A DNA stretch of 64,000 bases, taken from contig NZ_AYOZ01000012.1 in assembly GCF_000508165.1 (NCBI RefSeq), positions 62,001 to 126,000 on the forward strand. Direction: 5' to 3'. The notes under the pieces were generated by a model. It was not told where the DNA came from. It saw only the letters and a list, made by a program, of their open reading frames with translations, and made no database searches. Source of the stretch: Marinomonas profundimaris. GTDB taxonomy: Bacteria > Pseudomonadota > Gammaproteobacteria > Pseudomonadales > Marinomonadaceae. A program made the translations under genes and the position numbers. Positions 50,147-60,173 of the stretch are shown here, one piece after another (positions within the stretch are counted from its first letter, which is position 1; the number at the start of each line of letters is the position of its first letter).

Positions 50147-50902
50147 TTACAAGAACATGCCGCCGGACGCTTCGATTCGTTGTCCTGTCATCCAGCCCGC
50201 TTCTTGACTGAAGAACAACCCAACCACACCGCCAATATCCTCCGCTTCACCCACACGACCCAACGCCGTAATCGATGACACCATTTGGTTCATTTGTTGA
50301 TTGTCGCGAATATTGCCATCACGGAAATCCGTTGCGATTGCACCGGGTGCAATGGTATTCACTCGAATTTGTCGCGCGGCGAGCTCTTTCGCCATATAGC
50401 GCGTCATCACTTCGACTGCGCCTTTTGCCATGGCGTAGGCGGCGGAACCCGGCAAGCTAAAACGCGCCAAACCCGACGACACATTCAAAATATGACCGCC
50501 GTCTTTCATGAATGGCAACAAGGCTTGCGTTAAAAAGAATGGGCCTTTGACGTGAATCGCCAACATGTCTTCCAGCTCAGCGTACGTGGTTTCTTCTATG
50601 CTGGCGTGCAATCCTGTGCCGGCGTTGTTTAGTAAGTAATCGAAGTCCTCTCGACCGAATTCCCGTTGTAATATACTTTTAACCTGCTGGGTAAACGCTG
50701 TAAATGCCGACACATCGCGTGTGTCTAATGGCATTGCATAGGCTTTTTGACCTTTTTGTCGAATGGCTTCGACCACTTCTTGCGCCGCCCCACTGTTGCT
50801 GTGATAAGTGAATAATACGTCTACGCCTTTATCCGCCAATGCCAACGCGCTGCTTCTGCCTAAACCACGGCTGCCGCCGGTAATGATTGCTAACTTGTTC
50901 AT
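50147..50902 (-). CDS. Short-chain dehydrogenase/reductase (SDR)
   Basis: About 251 residues from ATG 50902, six bases after GGAG. It has the cofactor motif TGGSRGLGRSSALALAD, NNAGTG, the catalytic serine in ILNVSSGLARF and YxxxK in SAAYAMAKGAVEV, then PGAIATDF. The arrangement is a classical NADP(H)-dependent SDR. It is divergent from a LysR gene that probably controls it. The substrate is unknown. Confidence 0.88.
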   Translation of the reverse strand: MNKLAIITGGSRGLGRSSALALADKGVDVLFTYHSNSGAAQEVVEAIRQKGQKAYAMPLDTRDVSAFTAFTQQVKSILQREFGREDFDYLLNNAGTGLHASIEETTYAELEDMLAIHVKGPFFLTQALLPFMKDGGHILNVSSGLARFSLPGSAAYAMAKGAVEVMTRYMAKELAARQIRVNTIAPGAIATDFRDGNIRDNQQMNQMVSSITALGRVGEAEDIGGVVGLFFSQEAGWMTGQRIEASGGMFL

Positions 50903-51019
50903 CATTTTCTCCACACTATTTTATCGGAAGGATGTCGCTGCTAAGCCACGTTGGCCTTCTGCAGTGTGTGTAGAATAGGCGTTAGATTATGATCAATAAA
51001 CACACATAAAGTGATATCA

Positions 51020-51040
51020 TTGTTCGGATTAAACGAACAA
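51020..51040. promoter_or_regulatory. Candidate operator in the SDR-LysR gap
   Basis: TTGTTCG (51020-51026) and CGAACAA (51034-51040) are perfect 7-base arms seven bases apart. It lies 18 bases before the LysR start, so it may be the LysR binding site with autoregulation. Confidence 0.5.
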
Positions 51041-51057
51041 AAAAAGAGGAGGGGATT

Positions 51058-51960
51058 ATGGATAAATTCGACGCCATGCAACGTTTTGTTTTGGTCGCTC
51101 AGTCTGGCAGTTTTACCAAGGCCGCCGACGCACTGGGTTTGCCAAAATCGAGTATTTCCAGCGCGGTACAAGGGCTCGAAAAGTCTCTCGGTACTCGGCT
51201 TTTTCATCGCAGCACACGCAGCATCACCTTAACGCAAGACGGCGAAACCTACTTGCCACAATGCCAAGCGCTACTGGCAGAATTAGACGCGGTCGGAAGC
51301 CAGTTTCAACGCAACCCAAATGATGTTCGTGGCGTACTCAGAATCGACATGCCCAGCCGCTTTGCAAGCACCGTGGTGATGCCTCATCTTGCCGATTTTA
51401 TCGAGCACTACCCGAATATCCGCTTGAAAATCAGCAGCGCAGATTATCGTGTGGATCCGATAAAAGAAGGTATCGATTGCGTAATTCGAGTGGGTGAACT
51501 GGACGACAGTAGCTTAATCGCCCGACCGTTAACGCAATACCGAAGCCTCAACTGCGTATCGCCACACTATGCAGAGCAACATGGCGTTCCTCGCACCCTT
51601 GGCGACTTAGCGAATCATAAACTGATCGAATATTCCCACACACTGGGCAATCTCGATGCGCAATTTGAATACATGGAAGGGGAAAAGGTAAAACAAGAAC
51701 CCATGCCGAGCAGCTTGGCCGTGAATGGCACCGACGCGTATTTGAACGCCTGTTTATTTGGACTTGGCATTGCTCAAATCCCCGCCATTGGCGTGGAAAG
51801 TTTGATCAAAGAAGGCTCTCTTATTGCAATTTTGCCTCAATACGAAGCCGAACCCATGCCCGTTTCTTTGCTTTACCCATCACGCCGACAGCCACCAAAA
51901 CGCTTGGTTGTGTTCATGGATTGGCTGCAACTCATCGTGGCAGAAACACAGAAAAAATAA
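51058..51960 (+). CDS. LysR-family regulator divergent from the SDR gene
   Basis: A 300-residue protein. The helix-turn-helix is GSFTKAADALGLPKSSISSA, followed by QGLEKSLGTRLFHRSTRSI, typical of the large CrgA/AaeR-like group. The effector domain begins VRGVLRIDMPSRFASTVVMP. GAGGAGGGG lies before the ATG. It is divergent from the SDR gene over 143 bases that hold a perfect interrupted palindrome. It likely regulates SDR expression; the inducer is unknown. Confidence 0.9.
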   Translation: MDKFDAMQRFVLVAQSGSFTKAADALGLPKSSISSAVQGLEKSLGTRLFHRSTRSITLTQDGETYLPQCQALLAELDAVGSQFQRNPNDVRGVLRIDMPSRFASTVVMPHLADFIEHYPNIRLKISSADYRVDPIKEGIDCVIRVGELDDSSLIARPLTQYRSLNCVSPHYAEQHGVPRTLGDLANHKLIEYSHTLGNLDAQFEYMEGEKVKQEPMPSSLAVNGTDAYLNACLFGLGIAQIPAIGVESLIKEGSLIAILPQYEAEPMPVSLLYPSRRQPPKRLVVFMDWLQLIVAETQKK

Positions 51961-52114
51961 ACGTCTTTTAGCCAAGTGATTGAAACCTATCTGTTTTGAA
52001 AAACAGCCTTATCTATATTCCAAAAAAGTTTAATATCGGTCATTGTAATAACTAAATCATTTAATTAATCTGTGCACCCTTTAAGAATGATTGTTAAAAA
52101 TACCCGAGGATATT

Positions 52115-53128
52115 ATGAAATCTACACCACGTTTTTTAAAAGCCGTTGTTGGCTCTTTATTGTTGAGCGGAGCCGTTCAAGCGTCGGCTGCTGATCAAAC
52201 TATCCTGAACACCTCTTACGACATCGCTCGTGAATTGTTCGCCACTTACAACCCAACATTCGAAAAACACTGGTTAGAAACCACCGGTAAAACCATCGAA
52301 ATCAAACAGTCTCATGCTGGCTCTTCAAAACAAGCCAATGCCATCATGAATGGTTTGCAAGCAGACGTGGTGACTTTTAACCAAGTCACCGATGTTCAAG
52401 TTTTGCATGACAAAGCGAAAATGATTTCAGCGGATTGGAAAAACGAATTTCCGAATGCAAGTTCGCCTTATTATTCAACAACGGCGTTTCTTGTTCGTAA
52501 AGGCAACCCGAAAAACATCCAAAACTGGGGCGATTTAGCCCGTGATGGTGTGGCCTTAGTTTTCCCGAACCCTAAAACCTCGGGCAACGGTCGCTATACT
52601 TATTTAGCGGCACAAGGTTATGCGCAAAAAACCTTTGGTAAAGACAATCAAACTAAGATCGATGACTTTCTAGGCACTTTCCTGAAAAACGTCTCTGTAT
52701 TTGATACAGGTGGCCGTGGTGCAACAACAACGTTCGTTGAACGTGGCATTGGTGATGTGTTGATTACCTTTGAATCGGAAGTAAACAACATCCGTAATCA
52801 ATACGGTGCCGACAAATACGAAGTGGTTGTACCAAAAACGTCTATCTTGGCCGAGTTCCCAGTTGCCGTTGTCGCTAAGAACGCGAAGAAACACGGTACA
52901 GAAGCCGTGTCTCATGAATATTTGAATTACTTGTACAGCGAAGATTCACAGCGTCTTCTTGCGGGTTTTAACTACCGCATCCATAACGATGTTGTTAAAG
53001 CCGAATTTGCGGATAAATTCCCTGAAGTCACGCTATTAACCGTAGAAGAGATTGCGGGTGGCTGGCCAAAAGCGACTAAAGAAATCTTTAAAAATGGTGG
53101 TAAACTAGACCAACTTCAGCGCCGCTAA
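52115..53128 (+). CDS. sbp: Sulfate-binding periplasmic protein
   Basis: About 337 residues from ATG 52115, which has GAGGA upstream. A signal peptide ends near VQASA. The mature protein has [58 protein letters not shown] and [19 protein letters not shown], the Sbp/CysP motifs. It binds sulfate or thiosulfate for the CysTWA transporter downstream. A hairpin lies between it and cysT. Confidence 0.95.
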   Translation: MKSTPRFLKAVVGSLLLSGAVQASAADQTILNTSYDIARELFATYNPTFEKHWLETTGKTIEIKQSHAGSSKQANAIMNGLQADVVTFNQVTDVQVLHDKAKMISADWKNEFPNASSPYYSTTAFLVRKGNPKNIQNWGDLARDGVALVFPNPKTSGNGRYTYLAAQGYAQKTFGKDNQTKIDDFLGTFLKNVSVFDTGGRGATTTFVERGIGDVLITFESEVNNIRNQYGADKYEVVVPKTSILAEFPVAVVAKNAKKHGTEAVSHEYLNYLYSEDSQRLLAGFNYRIHNDVVKAEFADKFPEVTLLTVEEIAGGWPKATKEIFKNGGKLDQLQRR

Positions 53129-53149
53129 GATCAGAATAGAGAACAACTG

Positions 53150-53177
53150 GCCGGATACGCTTGCGTGTCCGGCTTTT
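53150..53177 (+). terminator. Terminator-like hairpin between sbp and cysT
   Basis: GCCGGATACGC (53150-53160) pairs with GCGTGTCCGGC (53163-53173), with one wobble, followed by four T. It lies 21 bases after the sbp stop and may lower expression of the permease genes. Confidence 0.7.
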
Positions 53178-53269
53178 CTGTCTCTGAGCAATCCGTTTAT
53201 TGCTGGATGTCGACGATAATGGCACACGCGCTTTGACACACTTTTCTTGAGACCATAATAGGCAAATAC

Positions 53270-54130
53270 ATGGCAACACATTTAAGCGCAGCCGATACCC
53301 GGCCTCGCCATAAACGAGTACTGCCCGGACTGAGCTTAAGCTTGGGAACCTCCCTGCTTTTTATCAGCTTGATTCTCCTTTTACCCATGACAGGACTGGT
53401 GATGCAGTCCGTTGATATGGGCTGGGATCGATACTGGCAAGTCATCAGCGACGAACGTGTTGTCGCCAGTTATAAAGTCACCCTATGGGCGGCGCTCTTG
53501 GCGTCTATTTTTAACGGTTTCTTTGGTCTGTTGCTCGCGTGGGTTTTGGTGCGTTATGACTTCCCCGGACGCCGTATTTTAGATGCATTAGTGGATTTGC
53601 CTTTTGCTTTACCGACTGCGGTTGCCGGTATCACCTTGGCCACCTTGTATGCTCAAAATGGTTGGTACGGACAAATACTCGAAAGTATCGGCATTAAGGT
53701 CGCTTACACACCGTGGGGCATTGTGCTCGCCATGGCGTTTACCAGTATTCCATTTGTGGTCCGAACCGTTCAGCCTGTTTTGGAAGAACTGTCGCCTGAA
53801 GAAGAGGAAGCGGGCATGACGCTAGGCGCGTCCGATTGGTCGGTGTTTCGTCGTGTGATTTTTCCTGCTTTATGGCCAGCCTTAATGACAGGCATTGCGC
53901 TGTCATTCACCCGCAGCTTGGGGGAATTTGGCGCGGTCATCTTTATCGCGGGCAACATGCCATACGTCAGTGAGATCACTTCTTTGATGATTTTTGTTAG
54001 CTTACAAGAATTCGACTTCCCTGCGGCGAGCGCCATTGCGTCCGTTGTGTTGATGGCGTCGTTGATTCTTTTATTCGCGATCAATATCTGGCAAGCGCGT
54101 TACTTACGCCGCCTTCACGGACGCAGCTAG
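53270..54130 (+). CDS. cysT: Sulfate/thiosulfate ABC transporter permease CysT
   Basis: A 286-residue protein with six membrane helices. The permease contact motif EEEEAGMTLGASDWSVFRRV followed by FPALWPALMTG is the EAA loop. VLVRYDFPGRRILDALVDLP and GEFGAVIFIAGNMPY are typical of CysT/CysU. It forms the channel with CysW and begins 141 bases after sbp. Confidence 0.94.
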   Translation: MATHLSAADTRPRHKRVLPGLSLSLGTSLLFISLILLLPMTGLVMQSVDMGWDRYWQVISDERVVASYKVTLWAALLASIFNGFFGLLLAWVLVRYDFPGRRILDALVDLPFALPTAVAGITLATLYAQNGWYGQILESIGIKVAYTPWGIVLAMAFTSIPFVVRTVQPVLEELSPEEEEAGMTLGASDWSVFRRVIFPALWPALMTGIALSFTRSLGEFGAVIFIAGNMPYVSEITSLMIFVSLQEFDFPAASAIASVVLMASLILLFAINIWQARYLRRLHGRS

Positions 54131-54139
54131 GAATATATT

Positions 54140-55027
54140 ATGTCTTCTCACCAAGCTCCCGGACAACGCCACCAGCTCAGAGTCGGTGACAGCCCTTGGG
54201 TAAAAGGCCTGTTAATTGGCTTTACCTTATTTTTGACCGTGATACTGCTGGTTGTGCCGCTTATCGCTATTTTCCAGCAAGCCTTTGTGGAAGGTGCCGC
54301 GCATTATTTCAATAGCCTGTTGGAAGCTGATACGTTGCACGCCATTGGTTTAACCCTTGTAGTCGCGGCGCTCACAGTGCCGATCAATCTGGTGTTCGGC
54401 GTTATGTTGGCGTGGTCAGTGACCCGCTTTGAATTCCCCGGTCGTAAGATTTTGATGACCTTGATGGACATCCCTTTTGCCGTTTCCCCCGTCGTGGCCG
54501 GTTTGCTGTACCTCTTGCTGTACGGCAACAACGGTTGGATCGGCTCTTGGCTGTATGACCAAGACATTCAATTGATGTTTGCTTGGCCGGGAATCGTCAT
54601 GGTCACCGTGTTTGTCACTTGTCCATTTGTGGCGCGGGAATTGATTCCTCTAATGCAACAACAAGGTCGCGAAGACGAAGAAGCCGCGGTCATTCTTGGC
54701 GCTTCTGGCTGGCAATTATTCCGCCGCGTCACCTTGCCGAATATCAAATGGGCGCTAATTTATGGCGTCATCCTCACTAACGCGCGGGCCGTCGGAGAGT
54801 TCGGCGCAGTGTCTGTGGTGTCCGGTAATATTCGAGGCGAGACCAATACTTTGCCGTTGCACGTTCAGTTGCAATACGAGGATTACCAAGCCGCTGCCGC
54901 CTTCGCCAGCGCCTCGTTATTGGCGATGATCGCCCTACTCACATTGCTACTGAAAGCCTTTATCGAATGGCGTCAGGAACGCAGTTTAAACATTGAAGCA
55001 GAAAAAGAAAGACAGGTGACACAATGA
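54140..55027 (+). CDS. cysW: Sulfate/thiosulfate ABC transporter permease CysW
   Basis: A 295-residue six-helix permease with the EAA-type loop [20 protein letters not shown] and [20 protein letters not shown], then [20 protein letters not shown] and [13 protein letters not shown]. It is the CysT partner. It begins nine bases after cysT and overlaps cysA by four bases. Nothing is unusual. Confidence 0.94.
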   Translation: MSSHQAPGQRHQLRVGDSPWVKGLLIGFTLFLTVILLVVPLIAIFQQAFVEGAAHYFNSLLEADTLHAIGLTLVVAALTVPINLVFGVMLAWSVTRFEFPGRKILMTLMDIPFAVSPVVAGLLYLLLYGNNGWIGSWLYDQDIQLMFAWPGIVMVTVFVTCPFVARELIPLMQQQGREDEEAAVILGASGWQLFRRVTLPNIKWALIYGVILTNARAVGEFGAVSVVSGNIRGETNTLPLHVQLQYEDYQAAAAFASASLLAMIALLTLLLKAFIEWRQERSLNIEAEKERQVTQ

Positions 55028-56160
55028 GCATTTTGATTGAAAACATTTCCAAAACCTTTGGGCATTTTCAAGCCTTGTCACCTTTGTCTTTGGATATCAA
55101 TGAAGGCGAAATGATCGGCTTGCTTGGACCATCAGGTTCAGGAAAAACCACACTGTTGCGCATTATTGCGGGATTAGAAGGGGCAGACACGGGCCGTATT
55201 CAATTTGGCGACCGAGACGTGACCAACTTGCATGTGCGTGATCGTCGTGTCGGTTTTGTGTTCCAAAACTACGCGCTGTTTCGTCATATGACAGTAGCGG
55301 ATAACGTGGCATTTGGGCTAGAAGTCTTACCTCGTAAAGAGCGACCAAGTGCAACAGAAATCAAAAAACGTGTGATGCATTTACTCGACATGGTTCAGCT
55401 GTCTCACCTTGCTAACCGTTTTCCATCACAACTTTCTGGTGGTCAAAAACAACGTATCGCTTTGGCCCGCGCTTTGGCAACACAACCGGAAGTCTTGTTG
55501 CTCGACGAACCGTTTGGTGCTCTGGACGCAAAAGTACGCAAAGAACTTCGTCGCTGGTTACGTGGATTACATGACGAATTAGGCTTCACCAGCGTGTTTG
55601 TGACTCACGACCAAGAAGAAGCCTTGGAACTGTCGGATCGTGTTGTCGTCATGAGCAATGGGAACATAGAACAAATCGACCAACCAGGTGCGCTTTACGC
55701 GTCGCCAAACAGCCGATTTGTATTCGACTTCCTTGGCAATGCCAATGTTTTTGAAGGCAACGTTGAAAACGGAAAATGGCATAATCAGCAAGCAAACATT
55801 GTTTTGCCAGCCGGTTTAGAAGAAAAAGGGGCTGGGGAAAAAGACGGACAGCTTTACATTCGATCTCACGAATTCTTCGTTTCGAAAGAACCAACCGCAC
55901 AGGCAAACTTGCCATTGCGCGTCATCGCCATTAACCCAATTGGTGCCGAAGTTCGTCTAGAACTCACACCGATTGATTGGCAAAGTAACGACGTCTGGGA
56001 AATCGACCTGCCTCACAAAGCGTTCGACAAGAACTGCTTCGAGAAAGGCCAAACCTTGTACGTTACCCCAAAAGCCGGTTACTTCTTTGCCCACGATGCA
56101 ACGCAACCTGTGCTATTGAATTGGGAAACAGAGAAGGCCGTCGCGGCGACAACAGCGTAA
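55024..56160 (+). CDS. cysA: Sulfate/thiosulfate ABC transporter ATPase CysA
   Basis: A 378-residue ATPase: Walker [10 protein letters not shown], signature [15 protein letters not shown], Walker [12 protein letters not shown] and switch histidine [13 protein letters not shown]. The C-terminal third is the TOBE-like regulatory region ([17 protein letters not shown]). It powers uptake of sulfate or thiosulfate. It is the last gene of sbp-cysTWA and is followed by a terminator. Confidence 0.95.
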   Translation: MSILIENISKTFGHFQALSPLSLDINEGEMIGLLGPSGSGKTTLLRIIAGLEGADTGRIQFGDRDVTNLHVRDRRVGFVFQNYALFRHMTVADNVAFGLEVLPRKERPSATEIKKRVMHLLDMVQLSHLANRFPSQLSGGQKQRIALARALATQPEVLLLDEPFGALDAKVRKELRRWLRGLHDELGFTSVFVTHDQEEALELSDRVVVMSNGNIEQIDQPGALYASPNSRFVFDFLGNANVFEGNVENGKWHNQQANIVLPAGLEEKGAGEKDGQLYIRSHEFFVSKEPTAQANLPLRVIAINPIGAEVRLELTPIDWQSNDVWEIDLPHKAFDKNCFEKGQTLYVTPKAGYFFAHDATQPVLLNWETEKAVAATTA

Positions 56161-56173
56161 TTCAACCATGATT

Positions 56174-56201
56174 AAGAGCGACGCTCCTTGTGTCGCTCTT
56201 T
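56174..56201. terminator. Terminator between cysA and the deacetylase gene
   Basis: AAGAGCGAC (56174-56182) pairs with GTCGCTCTT (56192-56200) in the 41-base gap between the convergent genes. Confidence 0.75.
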
Positions 56202-57125
56202 CTAAAGCTTCATCAAACTCTTGATATGGCAAAACGCAGCGCGACCGAGTGCATCGACGTTATAGCCGCCTTCCAACACCGAGACGACTTTCCCGTCACA
56301 ATGGCGATCCGCCACGTCCATAAGAAGATCGGTGATCCAAGTAAAATCGGATTCACTTAATCTTAATTGCCCCATTGGGTCTTCTTTGTGCGCATCGAAG
56401 CCCGCAGAGATCAGAATTAATTGAGGCTTGAACGCATCAAGTGCCGGCAATAATTGCTCTGTAATAATGGCTTTAAACGCCTCACTACCAGAACCCGCTT
56501 CTAGCGGCATGTGTAAAATATTATCGTGCGATGCCCCCGGATCGCTGTACGGATAAAACGGATGCTGATAGCTAGACGCGTATAACACAGCCGGATCCGT
56601 CTTGAATATGTCTTCCGTTCCGTTCCCATGATGCACATCGAAATCAACAATCGCGACGCGCTCTAAACCGTGGTGAAGCACCGCGTGACGTGCGCCCACC
56701 GCAATGTTGTTGAACAGACAAAAACCCATGGCTTTATCGTATTCTGCATGATGTCCCGGTGGACGAATCGCGCAAAATGCGTTGTCCATTTCACCCGCCA
56801 TCACTAAATCCACTGCTTGCACCACCGAACCCGCCGCATATAAGGCGGCATCAAGCGTGTGCGGCATCATAATGGTTTCTGGCTCCAACTCGACGTGACC
56901 CTCTTCCGGTGCGCGAGCATAAATGGAATTCACATAGGCTTCATCGTGCGTTCTTACTAACTGTTCTCGCGTGGCGGGTTCGGCGTCGATGCGACGTAAG
57001 TAATCCATTAACTGCCCAGTGATCAGGCGATTTTGAATCGCACCTAGACGCAAAGGAGACTCTGGGTGATCGTCTCCCATGTTATGGCGATCGCAGTAAA
57101 TGTGTGTGATATAAGCGGTTGTCAT
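56202..57125 (-). CDS. Histone-deacetylase-family (class II / AcuC-like) enzyme
   Basis: A 307-residue arginase/HDAC-fold hydrolase. It has DDHPESPLRLGAI, the paired catalytic histidines in IRPPGHHAEYDKAMGFCLFN, the zinc motif VDFDVHHGNGTEDIF, YPYSDPGASHDN and SAGFDAHKEDPMG with the second zinc aspartate. Such bacterial enzymes remove acetyl groups from lysines (AcuC) or from polyamines and other amides. It is divergent from a Pat-type acetyltransferase, which favours protein deacetylation, but polyamine deacetylase activity is not excluded. Confidence 0.88.
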   Translation of the reverse strand: MTTAYITHIYCDRHNMGDDHPESPLRLGAIQNRLITGQLMDYLRRIDAEPATREQLVRTHDEAYVNSIYARAPEEGHVELEPETIMMPHTLDAALYAAGSVVQAVDLVMAGEMDNAFCAIRPPGHHAEYDKAMGFCLFNNIAVGARHAVLHHGLERVAIVDFDVHHGNGTEDIFKTDPAVLYASSYQHPFYPYSDPGASHDNILHMPLEAGSGSEAFKAIITEQLLPALDAFKPQLILISAGFDAHKEDPMGQLRLSESDFTWITDLLMDVADRHCDGKVVSVLEGGYNVDALGRAAFCHIKSLMKL

Positions 57126-57271
57126 TTTTTATCCAGATGTTTTTTTATTTTTAGCTATTCATAATCAAGCCATGAATGACAAAGACAGTCCACCCTACCA
57201 TAGTCTACAATTCGTACATAAGAAGACTGTGCTACTGTCATAGTATGTTTTTGAGCAGCAGGAGAAACCAC

Positions 57272-59665
57272 GTGAGCCAACACGCATTGCAACCGTTACT
57301 CGCCCCAACCTCCATGGTCATTTTGACGGGCGACGAGCCTAAAGACCCCTTAATGCTGGCGTTATTGCAATCACTGATTCACGCACACACGACCAACTCG
57401 GCCAAAAAATGCCCTATCAGTTTAGTCGGTATCGAACCCGCAACGCCTTCCTCTTTTCCACTTTTTCCAGCACTGAATGCATTAACACACAGCTCAGACC
57501 TCGCGGTGCTGGTTGGCACGTATTCGAACACGTCGATGGAAGACATTATTGCCGGCTGTGGCGCAGCAGGCATTGGCTCGCTGCTCATGCTGTCTTGGAC
57601 GGGCGAACCTCAAGACACACTGCTCGATGTATTACGCCAACACAACGTTCGTTTGCTCGGCCCAAACAGCTTTGGTGTTTGTCGACCAAAGCAAGGCGTT
57701 TTTGCTTGGCTGGGTTTGACTCAACCCCTACCGGGAAGATTGGCGCTGATGTCGCAATCTGGCACAGTGGCCAGCGCTTTAGTCGACTGGGCTACGTGGC
57801 AAGGCATCGGTTTTTCGCAAGTAGTGTCGATGGGAACCCCTGTCGATGTCATGCCGTCGCAAGTCTTGGATTATTTGTCCACCGATTACGACAGCCAAGC
57901 CATCTTGATGTATTTACAAAAAATTGGCCGGCCCACTCGCTTCCTCAGCAGTTTGCGTGCCACAGGCCGAAGCAAGCCGGTTGCCGTTGTCACCGAGCAT
58001 TCCATTGGTGCTGACGAACGCGTGCTCGATGCCGCACTCAGTCGAACCGGCGCGGTTCGTGGGCGACGCTTAAACGATTTGATTGCCGCTGCGTCGGTCA
58101 TGACCAACGCTCGTCGAGTAAAAGACGGATCCTTGTTAATCATCGGGAACGGCGCAGGACCGGGCGAACTCGCGGCGCAACGGGCGATGGAACTCGACAT
58201 CGATTTGCTCAACCCAGAAGGCGACCTGCGCAGCAAACTTGAATCCACCATGGCAGGTCGTGGTGGCATTGGCCCAGTGACGACTGTTTGGGCGAGTTGT
58301 GCGACGGATTTGTTTATTGATCTCGCGGCGGACGCACTAAGCAGCTCGGAATGCGGTGCGGTATTGCTAACGTTAAGTCCAACCGCGTTGATCGACATCG
58401 ATTCACTGTACGATTTAATCACCCAGTTACATCGCACGCAGAAGAAGCTGGTGATGGTGTGTTTACTCGGTGGCGGCAACATGACGAACATGCGTACGCG
58501 CATTAATGAAGCCGGTATTCCTACATTTCGAACCCCTGAAACCGCCATTGAAGGCTTTCAGTTTTTAGTACAATTTCAACGCAATCAATTGCTCGCCAAA
58601 CAAGCGCCAGACAGTCATGCATTTCGCTTTAAAATCGATGTCTCTGAAGCAACAAAGACACTCAATGCGCTGTTCAAAAGCGGTCAAAAAACACCTCACG
58701 CCGAGGAGCTTCGTGATATTTTTGAGCTGTTTCATATTCGCATTATTTCTCGCCGTCAGGCGGCGCATCAGTTGTCCGCACCGATTCATTTACGTGTTTT
58801 TCAAGACGCGGTCTTTGGCCCTGCAATTGGTTTATCACTCGAAGGTGCTCAGCAGCACAAACAAGCGGAAGCCGTCGCCTTGCCGCCACTGAATACCATT
58901 TTGGCGAAAGACTTAATTCAGCGCGCCTTCCCTGGCGAAGAATCGTTCGAACTGGAAAGCTTGTTACGGAATTTATCGACCTTAGTGTGTGAGTTGCCCG
59001 AAATCGAAAACCTTGAGTTGGCCGATGTGAGGTTGCATGAAAGTGGCAGCGTTTATGCTGATGTCAGCGCCAACCTTCGACTCTGTAATAACTGGCGTCG
59101 TTATGAACATCTCGCCATTCACCCTTATCCAAGACAGTGGGTGTCTGAACGGATTTTAAAAAACAAAGAAGTCGCGACGATAAGACCTGTATTGCCTAGA
59201 GACTCTGGGATTTTGGCGGACTTTGTCCGCAGTATGTCTCACGAAACACGCTATTTCCGTTTCATTTCTAATATTGAAGAACTCACGCCGCGCATGCTCA
59301 GCAGCATGTCGCACATTGATTACGATCGAGAAATGGCGCTGTTGGCGGTGCTGCATCGAGACGGACAAGATGTGTTAATTGGTACCGCACGTTATATCGA
59401 TAATTTCGATGATCAAAGCTGTGAATTTGCCGTGGTGTTAGGAGATAAATTCCAAGGCTTAGGCTTGGCGTCTTATCTCATGCGACAGCTGTTTCACGTT
59501 GCCGCCGACAAAGGCATCAAGGTCATGAAAGGCATTGTTCTAGCAGAAAACAAACGCATGCTCGATTTTTGTCGCCATCTTGGGTTCAGCATCAAGCGCG
59601 ACGAAGACGACTTCGGACAAATGATAGCCACCATCAAGCTGACACCGGCAAGGCTTGAAAAGTAA
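57272..59665 (+). CDS. Pat/YfiQ-type protein lysine acetyltransferase
   Basis: I start this 797-residue protein at GTG 57272, which has AGGAG seven bases upstream and aligns with Salmonella Pat; open frame to 57176 has no site. The N-terminal two thirds is an NDP-forming acyl-CoA synthetase-like domain (RLLGPNSFGVCRPKQG, ALMSQSGTVASALVDW). The C-terminal about 160 residues is a GNAT domain (IRPVLPRDSGILADFVRSMS, VVLGDKFQGLGLASYLMRQL). Pat acetylates acetyl-CoA synthetase and other proteins. It is divergent from the deacetylase gene. Salmonella Pat is longer at 886. Confidence 0.9.
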   Translation: MSQHALQPLLAPTSMVILTGDEPKDPLMLALLQSLIHAHTTNSAKKCPISLVGIEPATPSSFPLFPALNALTHSSDLAVLVGTYSNTSMEDIIAGCGAAGIGSLLMLSWTGEPQDTLLDVLRQHNVRLLGPNSFGVCRPKQGVFAWLGLTQPLPGRLALMSQSGTVASALVDWATWQGIGFSQVVSMGTPVDVMPSQVLDYLSTDYDSQAILMYLQKIGRPTRFLSSLRATGRSKPVAVVTEHSIGADERVLDAALSRTGAVRGRRLNDLIAAASVMTNARRVKDGSLLIIGNGAGPGELAAQRAMELDIDLLNPEGDLRSKLESTMAGRGGIGPVTTVWASCATDLFIDLAADALSSSECGAVLLTLSPTALIDIDSLYDLITQLHRTQKKLVMVCLLGGGNMTNMRTRINEAGIPTFRTPETAIEGFQFLVQFQRNQLLAKQAPDSHAFRFKIDVSEATKTLNALFKSGQKTPHAEELRDIFELFHIRIISRRQAAHQLSAPIHLRVFQDAVFGPAIGLSLEGAQQHKQAEAVALPPLNTILAKDLIQRAFPGEESFELESLLRNLSTLVCELPEIENLELADVRLHESGSVYADVSANLRLCNNWRRYEHLAIHPYPRQWVSERILKNKEVATIRPVLPRDSGILADFVRSMSHETRYFRFISNIEELTPRMLSSMSHIDYDREMALLAVLHRDGQDVLIGTARYIDNFDDQSCEFAVVLGDKFQGLGLASYLMRQLFHVAADKGIKVMKGIVLAENKRMLDFCRHLGFSIKRDEDDFGQMIATIKLTPARLEK

Positions 59666-59696
59666 CGACGTTATTTAGACGGATCAACCCAAACAA

Positions 59697-59721
59697 AAAA
59701 GCCACGCGAAGCGTGGCTTTT
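59697..59721. terminator. Terminator between pat and cdd
   Basis: AAAAGCCACGC (59697-59707) pairs with GCGTGGCTTTT (59711-59721) around GAA. It can serve both convergent genes. Confidence 0.9.
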
Positions 59722-59761
59722 AATGAGGCATCAAACCATCCTAGGTTTGGTGTTCTCTTTG

Positions 59762-60172
59762 TTACTGTTCAAGATTTTCAGGCCCAAATGAAAAAGGCAA
59801 AAGTTCATTCATGGTGAGTGACTTTCTCACACCTTCCGATCCACAAATATGAATCATGGTGTCGGCGGACGAAAATTCACGAATTTTCTGACGACAACCA
59901 CCACAAGGTGTGACCAAGGCATCACCGTGGCCAATCACATAAATGTCTTTAATGTCAGTGTCACCGTTTAGCACCATAGACGCGATCGCACCCGCTTCGG
60001 CACAGGTGCCTTCTGGGTACGCTGCATTTTCTACGTTACATCCGGAATAGAACTTACCATTCGACGTTAAAATAGCCGCACCAACATGAAACTTAGAGTA
60101 AGGCACGTAGGCCTTACTCATGGCGTCTTTGGCGAGCTCAAACAGATGCTCTGCATGCTTTTTATCTGGCAT
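59762..60172 (-). CDS. cdd: Cytidine deaminase (tetrameric type)
   Basis: A 136-residue zinc enzyme. The active site reads TCAEAGAI with PCGGCRQ as the second zinc pair, so it is the small tetrameric class with three cysteine ligands. Other motifs are VPYSKFHVGAAI and GCNVENAAYPEGT. It converts cytidine and deoxycytidine to uridine forms. It begins one base after the nucleoside permease gene, so salvage and uptake are coupled in this operon. Confidence 0.95.
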   Translation of the reverse strand: MPDKKHAEHLFELAKDAMSKAYVPYSKFHVGAAILTSNGKFYSGCNVENAAYPEGTCAEAGAIASMVLNGDTDIKDIYVIGHGDALVTPCGGCRQKIREFSSADTMIHICGSEGVRKSLTMNELLPFSFGPENLEQ

Positions 60173-60173
60173 A

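Noticed and set aside
50965-51006. TGTGTG and CACACA 30 bases apart in the SDR-LysR gap
   Set aside because: Simple dinucleotide runs pair by chance; the nearby 21-base dyad is a far better operator candidate.
57886-58548. A 220-codon minus-strand frame inside pat
   Set aside because: It is antisense to conserved acyl-CoA-synthetase-like sequence and serine/arginine-rich with no domain, as expected of a shadow frame.
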